NCBI GenBank assembly: GCA_948579315.1
Contig: CAPAOL010000023.1
Coordinates: 1 to 51,652, forward strand
Source: an uncultured Phocaeicola sp.
GTDB lineage: Bacteria > Bacteroidota > Bacteroidia > Bacteroidales > Bacteroidaceae
DNA: 51,652 nt
Direction: 5' to 3'
The position numbers and the translations under genes were made by a program. Numbering within the stretch: the stretch's first letter is position 1; every line of letters starts with the position of its first letter. This document shows, piece by piece, positions 39,919 through 48,188 of the stretch. The notes beneath the pieces are model-generated. The model saw only the letters and a list, made by a program, of their open reading frames with translations. It was not told the DNA's origin and ran no database searches.

Positions 39919-41685
39919 TTATTCGAAATCAAGTTTTACTAATTCAAAATTCTTAGTGAAACGTATGAAGAACACTTTCTTATTAATAAATCCTCCCCAG
40001 TTGTTCACGCGCTGGAATTTGAATCCTGTCTGGATTGGAGTCAGGTTCATTTTAGTCAGATTGTTTTCCAATTCCGAGCCATAGAGCGATAATCCCTTCA
40101 AGAAGAAGAAACCAGTGTCGAAGCCAAGCATTGCGTAATTAGGGTATTTGCTTGCCAAATCTTTACTATACCATTTATGATAAGCGTTGGTGAATTGCAC
40201 GGCTGCCGGGAACAATGTATTGGTATAGAATGAAGAGTAGAAATATACATCCAACTCAAAGAAACTTTCCAGATGATCTCTGGTGTAAGTCTGCCATTCC
40301 GGATAACCGAACAGGTGAATTTTTTCTGTAGGATTCTCTCTCACTAACAACGTCAGTTGAGGAAGTGCCTTAATCAGTAAAACATTACTGCCCGATGTCG
40401 GGATGAAAATGTTTTCTTTATCGCTGCGAAGTGTTGCTTTCAATGTTTCTTTAGTTGCGCTTTCGCTGACGGTTCTCATAGGAATTCCTTTGCTCTTCAA
40501 CTCTTGTTTCAAGCCGTTGATAAATTCCGTTTTCTCCTTGTCAGCACTCGACGGTTCGATAAAAATAACGTTCGCATTAGGGAATTGACGGGTGAAATGC
40601 TCATAAACCTCTGAATATAAATAAGATTGAGGCGTGTTAATCTGAAATACGGCAGGATTGTTGAATACCTCTTCTCCCTTTTGAGAGAAAGGAATCACCA
40701 GGCGTATATCGTTCTTCTTCGCGAAGTCTGACAATGGTTTTATTTGATTCTGATGCATCGGGCCGAAGATGATATTCATACTCTTCATCTCGTTTTTGGC
40801 AAGAATTGTATTCAATGTAGAAATGTCTTTTCCACTGTCATATACATATAAATCAAGAGAAACACCCGTACGTTTCAGACTGTCTACTGCCATCAGGAAG
40901 CCTTCGTAATATTCCACCATGCGTTTGTGCTCCTGGAAAGGCAACAACAAGGCAGCCTTAATGGTAGACAGTTTTTGGGGAGTCTCCTTATTGTTATGGA
41001 AAAGCTCGCTATTGCTGGGAGGAACAGCGTATGGATCTTCTTTCTTTGTTGGCTGTACAGTGGTTGCTGCCGGGTAGGGGATGCAAAGGAATTGTCCCTT
41101 TTTCATACCCTTTTTCAGTTCCGGGTTAGCGTCAATTAACTCCTGCTCGCTGATTCCGTATTCACGGCTCACGCTGAATATAGTCTCTTTGCGCTTTACT
41201 TTATGCATATCTTTGCATCTCGGAACAACAGGACCTTGAATGGTCGATTGTTCAGTAGGCGTTTGAACTACGGCGGCAGTTTGTTCTTCTTTTTTTTGCG
41301 GAATCAGAATAACTTGTCCGAGACGGAAATTCTCGGCACTCAAACCTGGGTTTGCTTCACAAATATCTTTAGCGGACACATTATACATCGATGTCAGTTT
41401 GTACAATGTTTCTCCGGCTTGGATTGTATGGAATGTTTCTCCCTTCTGACTTTCTTTTCCTGTAGGGATTTTGATGGTTTGTCCGGCATAGATCTTTTCG
41501 TCACAACCAGGATTCAGACGTATGATGTCTGACGTGGTGACATTATACATCTTGGAAATGGAGTATAAACTTTGTCCTTTTTCGATGGTATGCAAGAAAT
41601 AAGATTGGTTTTCCTGTGCATAACTGATAGCGTATGAAACGCTTACAAAAAGCAGAAATAAGAATATTCGGTTTATCGGTTTCAT
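39919..41685 (-). CDS. LysM-periplasmic-binding-fold fusion protein
   Basis: 588 residues from Met at 41685 (signal peptide MKPINRIFLFLLFVSVSYA). Three LysM repeats follow: FLHTIEKGQSLYSISKMYNV, FHTIQAGETLYKLTSMYNV and MHKVKRKETIFSVSREYGI, each ending in a GQ(x)IxIP-type strand. From about residue 240 the chain has the fold pattern of a type I periplasmic binding protein (IKAALLLPFQEHKRM, NIIFGPMHQNQIKPLSDFAK, AMLGFDTGFFFLKGL). LysM binds peptidoglycan glycans. The second domain resembles the receptor-like domain also found in LpoA, an activator of peptidoglycan synthase, so a wall-associated sensor or activator is plausible. The PorT-like barrel gene follows in the same operon. Confidence 0.85.
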   Translation of the reverse strand: MKPINRIFLFLLFVSVSYAISYAQENQSYFLHTIEKGQSLYSISKMYNVTTSDIIRLNPGCDEKIYAGQTIKIPTGKESQKGETFHTIQAGETLYKLTSMYNVSAKDICEANPGLSAENFRLGQVILIPQKKEEQTAAVVQTPTEQSTIQGPVVPRCKDMHKVKRKETIFSVSREYGISEQELIDANPELKKGMKKGQFLCIPYPAATTVQPTKKEDPYAVPPSNSELFHNNKETPQKLSTIKAALLLPFQEHKRMVEYYEGFLMAVDSLKRTGVSLDLYVYDSGKDISTLNTILAKNEMKSMNIIFGPMHQNQIKPLSDFAKKNDIRLVIPFSQKGEEVFNNPAVFQINTPQSYLYSEVYEHFTRQFPNANVIFIEPSSADKEKTEFINGLKQELKSKGIPMRTVSESATKETLKATLRSDKENIFIPTSGSNVLLIKALPQLTLLVRENPTEKIHLFGYPEWQTYTRDHLESFFELDVYFYSSFYTNTLFPAAVQFTNAYHKWYSKDLASKYPNYAMLGFDTGFFFLKGLSLYGSELENNLTKMNLTPIQTGFKFQRVNNWGGFINKKVFFIRFTKNFELVKLDFE

Positions 41686-41719
41686 CAAATTATAACTATT
41701 GGTTCTTGAAATCAAGGAA

Positions 41720-41727
41720 CAAAGGTA
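41720..41727 (-). promoter_or_regulatory. Candidate -7 box of the LysM/PorT-like operon
   Basis: The minus strand reads TACCTTTG, 34 bases before the start at 41685. It is adjacent to the divergent uvrA promoter region. Confidence 0.55.
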
Positions 41728-41811
41728 CAAATAATGCCCTATATCTTCATAAGATTTGAGTTAAGAAAATAATATTGTGCTTTTTTAGGAGCATATTTCG
41801 GGCGGAAACAT

Positions 41812-41819
41812 TAATTTTG
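41812..41819 (+). promoter_or_regulatory. Candidate -7 box of uvrA
   Basis: TAATTTTG fits TAnnTTTG and lies 18 bases before the ATG at 41838, giving a very short leader. Confidence 0.6.
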
Positions 41820-41837
41820 CAACATTTATGGAAGGAT

Positions 41838-44669
41838 ATGAATATGCAGGAAACAGAATATATTAATGTGTATGGTGCGCGCGTGCACAATTTGAAGGAC
41901 ATTGATGCCGAGATTCCCCGTAACAGTTTGACTGTTATCACCGGATTGAGCGGTAGTGGAAAATCTTCTCTAGCCTTCGATACGATTTTTGCCGAGGGAC
42001 AGCGCCGCTATATCGAAACTTTTTCAGCCTATGCCCGCAATTTCCTGGGCAATCTGGAACGGCCGGATGTTGATAAAATAACAGGCTTGAGTCCGGTTAT
42101 CTCCATTGAACAGAAAACAACGAATAAAAATCCCCGTTCTACTGTAGGAACAACTACCGAGATCTATGATTATCTTCGTTTGTTGTATGCCCGTGCGGGA
42201 ATTGCCTATTCGTATCTGTCGGGGGAAGAAATGGTGAAATACACCGAAGAGCAGATTCTGGATTTGATTCTGAAAGATTATAAAGGAAGGAAAATATATT
42301 TGCTGGCGCCATTGGTGCGTTCACGTAAAGGACATTATAGAGAACTTTTTGAACAGATACGTAAAAAGGGATATTTATATGTACGGGTGGACGGAGAAGT
42401 GCATGAAATCGCACATGGTATGAAGCTCGATCGCTATAAGAATCACGATATAGAAGTGGTTATCGATAAATTAGTGGTTGCAGAGAAAGACGATCGGCGT
42501 TTGAAACAGAGTGTGGCAACTGCCATGCGTCAGGGAGACGGGCTGATGATGATTTTGGATGCCCAGTCCGAAAGTATCCGGCATTATAGTAAGCGGCTCA
42601 TGTGTCCTGTCACCGGGTTGTCTTATCGTGAACCGGCTCCGCATAATTTCTCATTCAATTCACCGCAAGGAGCGTGTCCGAAGTGTAAAGGGTTGGGAGT
42701 AGTCAATCAGATTGACGTGGACAAAGTGATTCCCGAACGTGAACTTTCCATTTACGAAGGTGCGATAGCTCCTTTGGGAAAATATAAGAATGCGATGATT
42801 TTCTGGCAAATCGGTGCTTTGCTTGAGAAGTACGATGTAACGTTGAAAACACCGGTTAAGGAGTTGCCGGACGATGCGATTGATGAAGTGTTGTATGGCT
42901 CTGACGAACGGATTAAAATCAAGAGTTCACTGATTGGCACTTCATCCGATTACTTTGTTACTTATGAAGGAGTGGTGAAGTATATTCAGATGTTGCAGGA
43001 GAAAGATGCTTCTGCAACAGCGCAGAAATGGGCGGAACAATTTGCCAAAACAACGGCTTGTCCTGAATGTAAAGGGGCCCGCTTGAATAAGGAAGCTCTA
43101 CATTTCCGCATCCACGATAAGAATATCAATGAATTGGCAAACATGGACATCAACGAGTTGTATGACTGGTTGATGAAGGTCGATGAATTCCTTTCCGATA
43201 AGCAGAAGAAAATATCAGTAGAAATTCTGAAAGAGATTCGTACGCGTTTGAAGTTCCTGCTGGATGTCGGTTTGGATTATCTGGCATTGAACCGTAGTTC
43301 TGTCAGCCTTTCCGGTGGTGAGAGCCAGCGTATCCGTTTGGCTACACAGATTGGTTCTCAATTGGTGAATGTGCTTTATATTCTCGACGAACCGAGTATC
43401 GGTTTGCATCAGCGTGATAATTTACGTCTTATCAACTCCTTAAAAGAACTCCGTAACATGGGAAACTCCGTGATTGTGGTGGAACATGATAAGGATATGA
43501 TGCTGGCTGCCGACTATGTCATCGATATGGGACCGAAAGCCGGACGTCTTGGTGGAGAGGTTGTTTTTGCAGGAACTCCCCAGGAGATGTTGAAGACCGA
43601 TACGATGACTTCGCAATACCTGAATGGAAAGATGAAGATAGAAATCCCCGCCAAGCGTAGAAAAGGAAACGGGAAATCTATCTGGCTGAAAGGAGCGAAA
43701 GGGAATAACCTGAAGAATGTCGATGTAGAGTTTCCGTTAGGTAAACTAATTTGCGTGACAGGTGTATCGGGAAGCGGAAAATCGACTTTGATTAATGAAA
43801 CTCTGCAACCGATTTTGTCGCAGAAGTTTTATCGTTCTTTGCAGGATCCTTTGGAATACGATTCGATTGAAGGATTGGAAAACATCGATAAGGTAGTGAA
43901 TGTCGATCAATCACCTTTGGGACGTACGCCACGTTCCAATCCAGCTACCTATACCGGTGTGTTCTCTGATATCCGTAATCTGTTTGTAGGTCTTCCGGAA
44001 GCTAAGATTCGCGGTTACAAGCCGGGACGTTTCTCCTTTAATGTTTCAGGCGGACGTTGTGAAGCCTGTACGGGAAATGGTTATAAAACAATTGAAATGA
44101 ATTTCCTTCCTGATGTATATGTGCCTTGTGAAGTATGTCACGGCAAACGTTATAACCGGGAAACACTGGAAGTACGTTTTAAAGGAAAGTCGATTGCCGA
44201 TGTATTGGACATGACAATCAACCGTGCAGTGGAATTCTTTGAAAACGTTCCGCAAATCTTGAATAAGATAAAAGTATTGCAGGATGTCGGACTTGGATAT
44301 ATCAAGTTGGGACAATCTTCTACCACTCTTTCCGGTGGAGAAAGCCAGCGTGTGAAACTGGCAACGGAACTGTCGAAAAGAGATACAGGCAAGACCCTTT
44401 ACATCCTTGATGAACCGACTACCGGACTTCATTTTGAAGATATCCGCGTACTGATGGGAGTACTGAATAAGCTTGTGGATAAAGGGAATACGGTTGTCGT
44501 CATCGAACACAATCTGGATGTGATTAAAATGGCGGATTATATTATCGATATGGGCCCTGAAGGGGGTAAGGGTGGGGGAGAACTCCTTAGTTACGGAACA
44601 CCGGAAGAGGTTGCGAAGAGCCATAAGGGATATACACCTAAGTTTCTTCGCGAAGAACTGGGGCTCTAA
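41838..44669 (+). CDS. uvrA: Excinuclease ABC subunit A
   Basis: 943 residues from the ATG at 41838; an ATG at 41844 is equally possible, and the frame to 41775 runs through the promoter. UvrA is a tandem ABC ATPase that finds bulky DNA damage and loads UvrB. The first Walker A is TGLSGSGKSS and the second GVSGSGKSTL. The two ABC signatures are SLSGGESQRIRLA and TLSGGESQRVKLA. The zinc fingers show CPKCKGLG, CPECKGARL, and C-x2-C pairs in GGRCEACTGNG and CEVCHGKRY. Start-site choice rests on the -7 box just upstream. The length fits the family. Confidence 0.98.
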   Translation: MNMQETEYINVYGARVHNLKDIDAEIPRNSLTVITGLSGSGKSSLAFDTIFAEGQRRYIETFSAYARNFLGNLERPDVDKITGLSPVISIEQKTTNKNPRSTVGTTTEIYDYLRLLYARAGIAYSYLSGEEMVKYTEEQILDLILKDYKGRKIYLLAPLVRSRKGHYRELFEQIRKKGYLYVRVDGEVHEIAHGMKLDRYKNHDIEVVIDKLVVAEKDDRRLKQSVATAMRQGDGLMMILDAQSESIRHYSKRLMCPVTGLSYREPAPHNFSFNSPQGACPKCKGLGVVNQIDVDKVIPERELSIYEGAIAPLGKYKNAMIFWQIGALLEKYDVTLKTPVKELPDDAIDEVLYGSDERIKIKSSLIGTSSDYFVTYEGVVKYIQMLQEKDASATAQKWAEQFAKTTACPECKGARLNKEALHFRIHDKNINELANMDINELYDWLMKVDEFLSDKQKKISVEILKEIRTRLKFLLDVGLDYLALNRSSVSLSGGESQRIRLATQIGSQLVNVLYILDEPSIGLHQRDNLRLINSLKELRNMGNSVIVVEHDKDMMLAADYVIDMGPKAGRLGGEVVFAGTPQEMLKTDTMTSQYLNGKMKIEIPAKRRKGNGKSIWLKGAKGNNLKNVDVEFPLGKLICVTGVSGSGKSTLINETLQPILSQKFYRSLQDPLEYDSIEGLENIDKVVNVDQSPLGRTPRSNPATYTGVFSDIRNLFVGLPEAKIRGYKPGRFSFNVSGGRCEACTGNGYKTIEMNFLPDVYVPCEVCHGKRYNRETLEVRFKGKSIADVLDMTINRAVEFFENVPQILNKIKVLQDVGLGYIKLGQSSTTLSGGESQRVKLATELSKRDTGKTLYILDEPTTGLHFEDIRVLMGVLNKLVDKGNTVVVIEHNLDVIKMADYIIDMGPEGGKGGGELLSYGTPEEVAKSHKGYTPKFLREELGL

Positions 44670-44720
44670 TTTGAAGCATAGCGTTCCCCCAATAAAGTCA
44701 ACTATTCTTAATCATATTAA

Positions 44721-44777
44721 TTAAGGCGCGGATTACACCGTTTTTATTTAATTAGAGCCGCGTAATCCGTTCCTTAA
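44721..44777. repeat. GCGGATTAC-type inverted repeat after uvrA
   Basis: TTAAGGCGCGGATTACAC (44721-44738) faces GCGTAATCCGTTCCTTAA, giving a bulged stem. It shares the GCGGATTAC word with 32653-32720. It lies in the 180-bp gap between uvrA and ybaK. Confidence 0.75.
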
Positions 44778-44850
44778 TAAAAGTCATAGAGGATTTTGTC
44801 TCCTGCTAATTCTTTATTTGTCAGATATAGAAAGTATAAATACAACAAAA

Positions 44851-45330
44851 ATGAAAATCAATAAAACAAATGCCGCACGGCTGTTAGATAAAGCTAAGAT
44901 AGCCTATGAACTGATTCCCTACGAAGTGGATGAAAATGACTTGAGTGCTGTTCATGTAGCAGCTGATTTGGGAGAAAAGATTGAGCAAGTGTTTAAAACT
45001 CTTGTCCTGCATGGCGATAAAAGCGGATATTTTGTTTGTGTCATTCCCGGAGAACATGAAGTTGACTTGAAAATGGCAGCTAAAGCTTCGGGTAATAAGA
45101 AGTGTGATTTGATTCCCGTAAAAGAACTTCTGCCACTTACCGGATATATCCGGGGAGGATGTTCGCCTATCGGCATGAAGAAACATTTCCCTACATATAT
45201 CCATGAAACCAGCCGTCAGTTTCCGTATATTTATGTAAGTGCCGGTGTACGTGGACTTCAGATAAAAATAGCTCCAGAAGATTTGATTCGTGAATCCAGA
45301 GCAGCAATTTGTCGTTTATTTGAGGAGTAA
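44851..45330 (+). CDS. ybaK: Cys-tRNA(Pro) deacylase, YbaK/EbsC family
   Basis: 159 residues from the ATG at 44851; the frame is open to a TTG at 44818, which is less likely. The family hydrolyses Cys-tRNA(Pro) that prolyl-tRNA synthetase makes by mistake. Typical segments are KTNAARLLDKAKIAYELIPY, EKIEQVFKTLVLHGDKSGYF, VIPGEHEVDLKMAAKASGNKK (substrate Lys and Glu region), GYIRGGCSPIGMKKHFPTYI and VSAGVRGLQIKIAPEDL. The length is the usual 150-160. It follows uvrA at 180 bp with an inverted repeat between, so it probably has its own promoter, although none is clear. Confidence 0.93.
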   Translation: MKINKTNAARLLDKAKIAYELIPYEVDENDLSAVHVAADLGEKIEQVFKTLVLHGDKSGYFVCVIPGEHEVDLKMAAKASGNKKCDLIPVKELLPLTGYIRGGCSPIGMKKHFPTYIHETSRQFPYIYVSAGVRGLQIKIAPEDLIRESRAAICRLFEE

Positions 45331-45367
45331 GCCTTATTATTTGTAGAGTAAATATGGCTTCATATTC

Positions 45368-45397
45368 TTTGAATGAATTAAAAAAAGTATATATTTG
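45368..45397 (+). promoter_or_regulatory. Promoter of the POT transporter gene
   Basis: TTTG (45368-45371), 18 bases, TATATTTG (45390-45397). This is nearly the consensus spacing. The start codon is 40 bases downstream. Confidence 0.7.
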
Positions 45398-45437
45398 CAG
45401 AAAATATCAATTTTATTAATCTAATATTCTTATTTAT

Positions 45438-47102
45438 ATGTTTGAAGGACAACCGAAAGGGCTATACGCTTTAGCCTTGGCTAACACGGGCGAACGTTTT
45501 GGCTACTACACGATGCTTGCTATCTTTACACTTTTCTTACAAGCGAAATTTGGTTACACGGCAGCAGAAACTTCTACGATTTTTGGTTCATTCTTGGCAG
45601 CAGTTTACTTTATGCCTCTTGTTGGTGGTATTTTGGCTGACAAGTGTGGTTATGGTAAGATGGTAACGACAGGTATTGTTGTCATGTTTATTGGTTATCT
45701 GCTTTTAGCGATTCCTACTGCAGCAGACCTCACTGGTAAGATGATGATGTTTGGTTCACTGTTTTTGATTGCTTGCGGGACTGGGCTATTTAAAGGTAAT
45801 TTGCAAGTAATGGTGGGTAACCTTTATGATTCTCCGGAATATAGTTCAAAGCGTGACACCGCTTTCAGCTTATTCTATATGGCAATCAATGTAGGTGCGT
45901 TATTTGCTCCAACAGCTGCAACCAAGGTAACCAACTATATCTTAGGTGGTGCAGGATTTACTTATAACGCTCAAATACCTTCTTTGGCGCATCAATTCCT
46001 TGATGGAACTATTACTCCCGAAGGAAATGTTGCTCTTAGCGGTTTGCAGGCTGCCCAGGGCTTTGCCGGTGATACAGCCGCATTCTGTAGTTCTTATATA
46101 GAGAAACTGTCAGAAGCATATAACTATGGTTTTGCCGTAGCTTGTATTTCTTTGATTATTTCAATGGCAATCTACGTATGCTGCCGTTCTATGTTTAAAC
46201 ATGCGGATTATAATTCTAAACAGGCTAAGGCTGTAAATAATAATAACGAACCGGAACTTACTCCGGCACAAACAAAAGAACGTATCGTTGCTTTATTACT
46301 TGTCTTTTCTGTGGTTATCTTCTTCTGGATGGCATTCCATCAGAATGGTTTGACAATGACATTCTTTGCACGCGATTATACTACTCAATCCGTGACAGGA
46401 CTTGACCGTATTGGATTCGATGTATGGAATCTGGTTCTTGTTATTATCGCTGTTTATGGTGCATTCTCCCTTTTCCAGTCAAAAAACGGGCGTGGAAAAG
46501 CGATTGGCGGTATTGCTGTATTAGCTTCCTTGGGTGTATTGTTTTGGAGTTATTCTTCTATGAATCCGACTGTAGAAATCCTTCCTCAAATATTCCAGCA
46601 GTTCAATCCGTTTTTTGTAGTGGCTCTGACTCCGGTATCTTTGGCAGTCTTTGGCTATTTGGCTAGAAAGAAAAAAGAACCGTCTGCACCACGCAAAATC
46701 GGTATCGGTATGGTGATTGCTGCGTGTGGTTTCTTGATTCTGGCGGTTGGTTCTATGGGGTTGCCTACTCCAAAAGAAGTGGAAACAGCGGGTATTAGTC
46801 CGGATGTTCTGGTTTCTCCCAACTGGTTGATTTCTACTTATCTTGTGTTGACTTTTGCTGAGTTGTTGCTTTCTCCGATGGGTATTTCTTTCGTTTCGAA
46901 AGTGGCTCCGCCCAAGTATAAAGGTATGATGATGGGTGGCTGGTTTGTAGCTACTGCTATTGGTAACTATTTGGTCGCTATTATTGGTTATTTGTGGGGT
47001 GGCATGCAACTGTGGATGGTATGGAGCGTATTGATCGCCTGCTGTCTGTTATCAGCTCTGTTTATCTTCTCTATCATGAAGAAACTTGAAAAGGTAGCAT
47101 AA
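45438..47102 (+). CDS. POT-family proton-coupled peptide transporter
   Basis: 554 residues with about 13-14 membrane helices, including paired segments separated by a long periplasmic loop (about residues 170-225). POT transporters import di- and tripeptides with protons. The first helix reads ALANTGERFGYYTMLAIFTL, corresponding to the ExxERFxYY motif, but the first Glu is Asn here. GGILADKCGYGKMVTTG matches the conserved GGxLAD block, and FSLFYMAINVGALFAP the second signature. LLSPMGISFVSKVAPPKYKG also fits. The missing first Glu may change proton coupling or substrate. A good promoter precedes it and a strong terminator follows. Confidence 0.92.
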   Translation: MFEGQPKGLYALALANTGERFGYYTMLAIFTLFLQAKFGYTAAETSTIFGSFLAAVYFMPLVGGILADKCGYGKMVTTGIVVMFIGYLLLAIPTAADLTGKMMMFGSLFLIACGTGLFKGNLQVMVGNLYDSPEYSSKRDTAFSLFYMAINVGALFAPTAATKVTNYILGGAGFTYNAQIPSLAHQFLDGTITPEGNVALSGLQAAQGFAGDTAAFCSSYIEKLSEAYNYGFAVACISLIISMAIYVCCRSMFKHADYNSKQAKAVNNNNEPELTPAQTKERIVALLLVFSVVIFFWMAFHQNGLTMTFFARDYTTQSVTGLDRIGFDVWNLVLVIIAVYGAFSLFQSKNGRGKAIGGIAVLASLGVLFWSYSSMNPTVEILPQIFQQFNPFFVVALTPVSLAVFGYLARKKKEPSAPRKIGIGMVIAACGFLILAVGSMGLPTPKEVETAGISPDVLVSPNWLISTYLVLTFAELLLSPMGISFVSKVAPPKYKGMMMGGWFVATAIGNYLVAIIGYLWGGMQLWMVWSVLIACCLLSALFIFSIMKKLEKVA

Positions 47103-47137
47103 ATTAAGACGGGTATTTGCCCGGTAATATTATTTAA

Positions 47138-47177
47138 TAAAAAAGGCTTGCAGATTGTGTTCTGCAAGCCTTTTTTA
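47138..47177. terminator. Bidirectional terminator between the POT gene and the GNAT gene
   Basis: AAAAAAGGCTTGCAGA pairs with TCTGCAAGCCTTTTTT across a short loop, with A-run on one side and T-run on the other, so it can serve both converging transcripts. Confidence 0.9.
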
Positions 47178-47675
47178 TTAAATATCCAGTCCCATGATAT
47201 AATCATTCATATAATATCCGTTTCCAATCGGAAAATCACCTTCCCTCAGTTTCCTCATCCCCATGTGTTCGTAAAACTGTAATGCCTTGTTATTGCGATT
47301 TACATTTAGTTCCATCAGGCAAGGTTCCGGATGCATCTCCTTGATGCACTTGATTGCTTCTTTAAATAAGAAACTACCGCAATGCGTACCCTGAAAGCGG
47401 GGGAGAACATAGATTTTCTGAAGATGGAATACATCTTTTTCCTGTTGCTGTACAGAGACGTACCCGCATGGCTCACCCTCTTTGTAGGCGATGGAATACA
47501 CATGCCCTTCTTCCTCCATTTGCTTGCGCACATTGGAAGGAGCATACATCCAGTCCATCATATAATCCAGTTGTTCAGGAGATAAAATATCCTTGTAGGT
47601 GGCTGGGAATACCTCCTTTGCCATCATATAAATAAGCTCGCAATCGGCTACCGTTGCTTTTCGAATTGTAAACAT
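47178..47675 (-). CDS. GNAT-family N-acetyltransferase
   Basis: 165 residues with the GNAT fold: FTIRKATVADCELIYMMAKE at the N terminus, then a helical part. The acetyl-CoA-binding region VFHLQKIYVLPRFQGTHCGS corresponds to the Q/RxxGxG/A loop, with GT-HC in place of the usual GxG, followed by FLFKEAIKCIKEM. LNVNRNNKALQFYEHMGMRK and the C-terminal NDYIMGLDI are characteristic of GNATs acting on small molecules or on ribosomal or spermidine amines. The substrate cannot be told. It is convergent with the POT gene and has a -7 box (TATATTTG) 31 bases upstream. Confidence 0.9.
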   Translation of the reverse strand: MFTIRKATVADCELIYMMAKEVFPATYKDILSPEQLDYMMDWMYAPSNVRKQMEEEGHVYSIAYKEGEPCGYVSVQQQEKDVFHLQKIYVLPRFQGTHCGSFLFKEAIKCIKEMHPEPCLMELNVNRNNKALQFYEHMGMRKLREGDFPIGNGYYMNDYIMGLDI

Positions 47676-47706
47676 ACGTATTTTCTATTTTATGGTTCAA
47701 CGGGCA

Positions 47707-47714
47707 CAAATATA
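47707..47714 (-). promoter_or_regulatory. Candidate -7 box of the GNAT gene
   Basis: The minus strand reads TATATTTG, 31 bases before the start codon at 47675. Confidence 0.6.
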
Positions 47715-47776
47715 GCCATTATTTCTTTTTATAATAAGGTAAGCACTCTCTAATGTTTTAATTATTATTAATTTAT

Positions 47777-47811
47777 GGTACTATGTAATACAAGGTACTT
47801 GTGTAATACAT
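47777..47811. promoter_or_regulatory. Tandem direct repeat at the padR promoter, likely operator
   Basis: GGTACTATGTAATACAA (47777-47793) is followed directly by GGTACTTGTGTAATACAT (47794-47811). Each contains TGTAATACA, an imperfect ATGTAT/ATACAT-type dyad as bound by PadR proteins. The second copy touches the -7 box TATATTTG (47811-47818). Confidence 0.65.
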
Positions 47812-47818
47812 ATATTTG
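47811..47818 (+). promoter_or_regulatory. -7 box of the padR-pspC operon
   Basis: TATATTTG fits the consensus and lies 22 bases before the PadR-family ATG at 47841. The tandem repeat covers the place of the -33 element. Confidence 0.65.
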
Positions 47819-47840
47819 TGCCATCTAAAAGAAGTATATA

Positions 47841-48167
47841 ATGAAAGTAGACAATGTAAAATCACAGATGAGGAAAGGCATGCTTGAATATTGCATCATG
47901 CTTTTGCTGCACAAAGAGCCTGCCTATGCTTCTGATATTATTCAGAAACTGAAAGAAGCCCAACTGATTGTAGTGGAAGGTACCTTGTATCCGTTGCTGA
48001 CCCGTCTGAAAAATGACGACTTGTTAAGTTATGAGTGGGTAGAATCTACCCAAGGACCTCCCCGCAAATACTATAAACTCACTGAGCAAGGAGAAATCTT
48101 TTTGGGAGAACTGGAAATTTCCTGGAAAGAACTTAACGACACAGTGAACCATATAGCCAATAGATAA
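47841..48167 (+). CDS. PadR-family transcriptional regulator
   Basis: 108 residues. The winged helix is recognisable: RKGMLEYCIMLLLHKEPAYA, SDIIQKLKEAQLIVVEGTLY, PLLTRLKNDDLLSYEWVEST and GPPRKYYKLTEQGEIFL, in the short PadR form without a long C-terminal dimer helix. PadR proteins repress their own operon and neighbours. The tandem repeat overlapping its promoter is a natural operator. It lies 21 bp upstream of the PspC-domain gene, an arrangement common in Bacteroidetes and Firmicutes, which suggests control of an envelope-stress response. Confidence 0.93.
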   Translation: MKVDNVKSQMRKGMLEYCIMLLLHKEPAYASDIIQKLKEAQLIVVEGTLYPLLTRLKNDDLLSYEWVESTQGPPRKYYKLTEQGEIFLGELEISWKELNDTVNHIANR

Positions 48168-48188
48168 TCCGAAAAAGAAGAAATAAAA

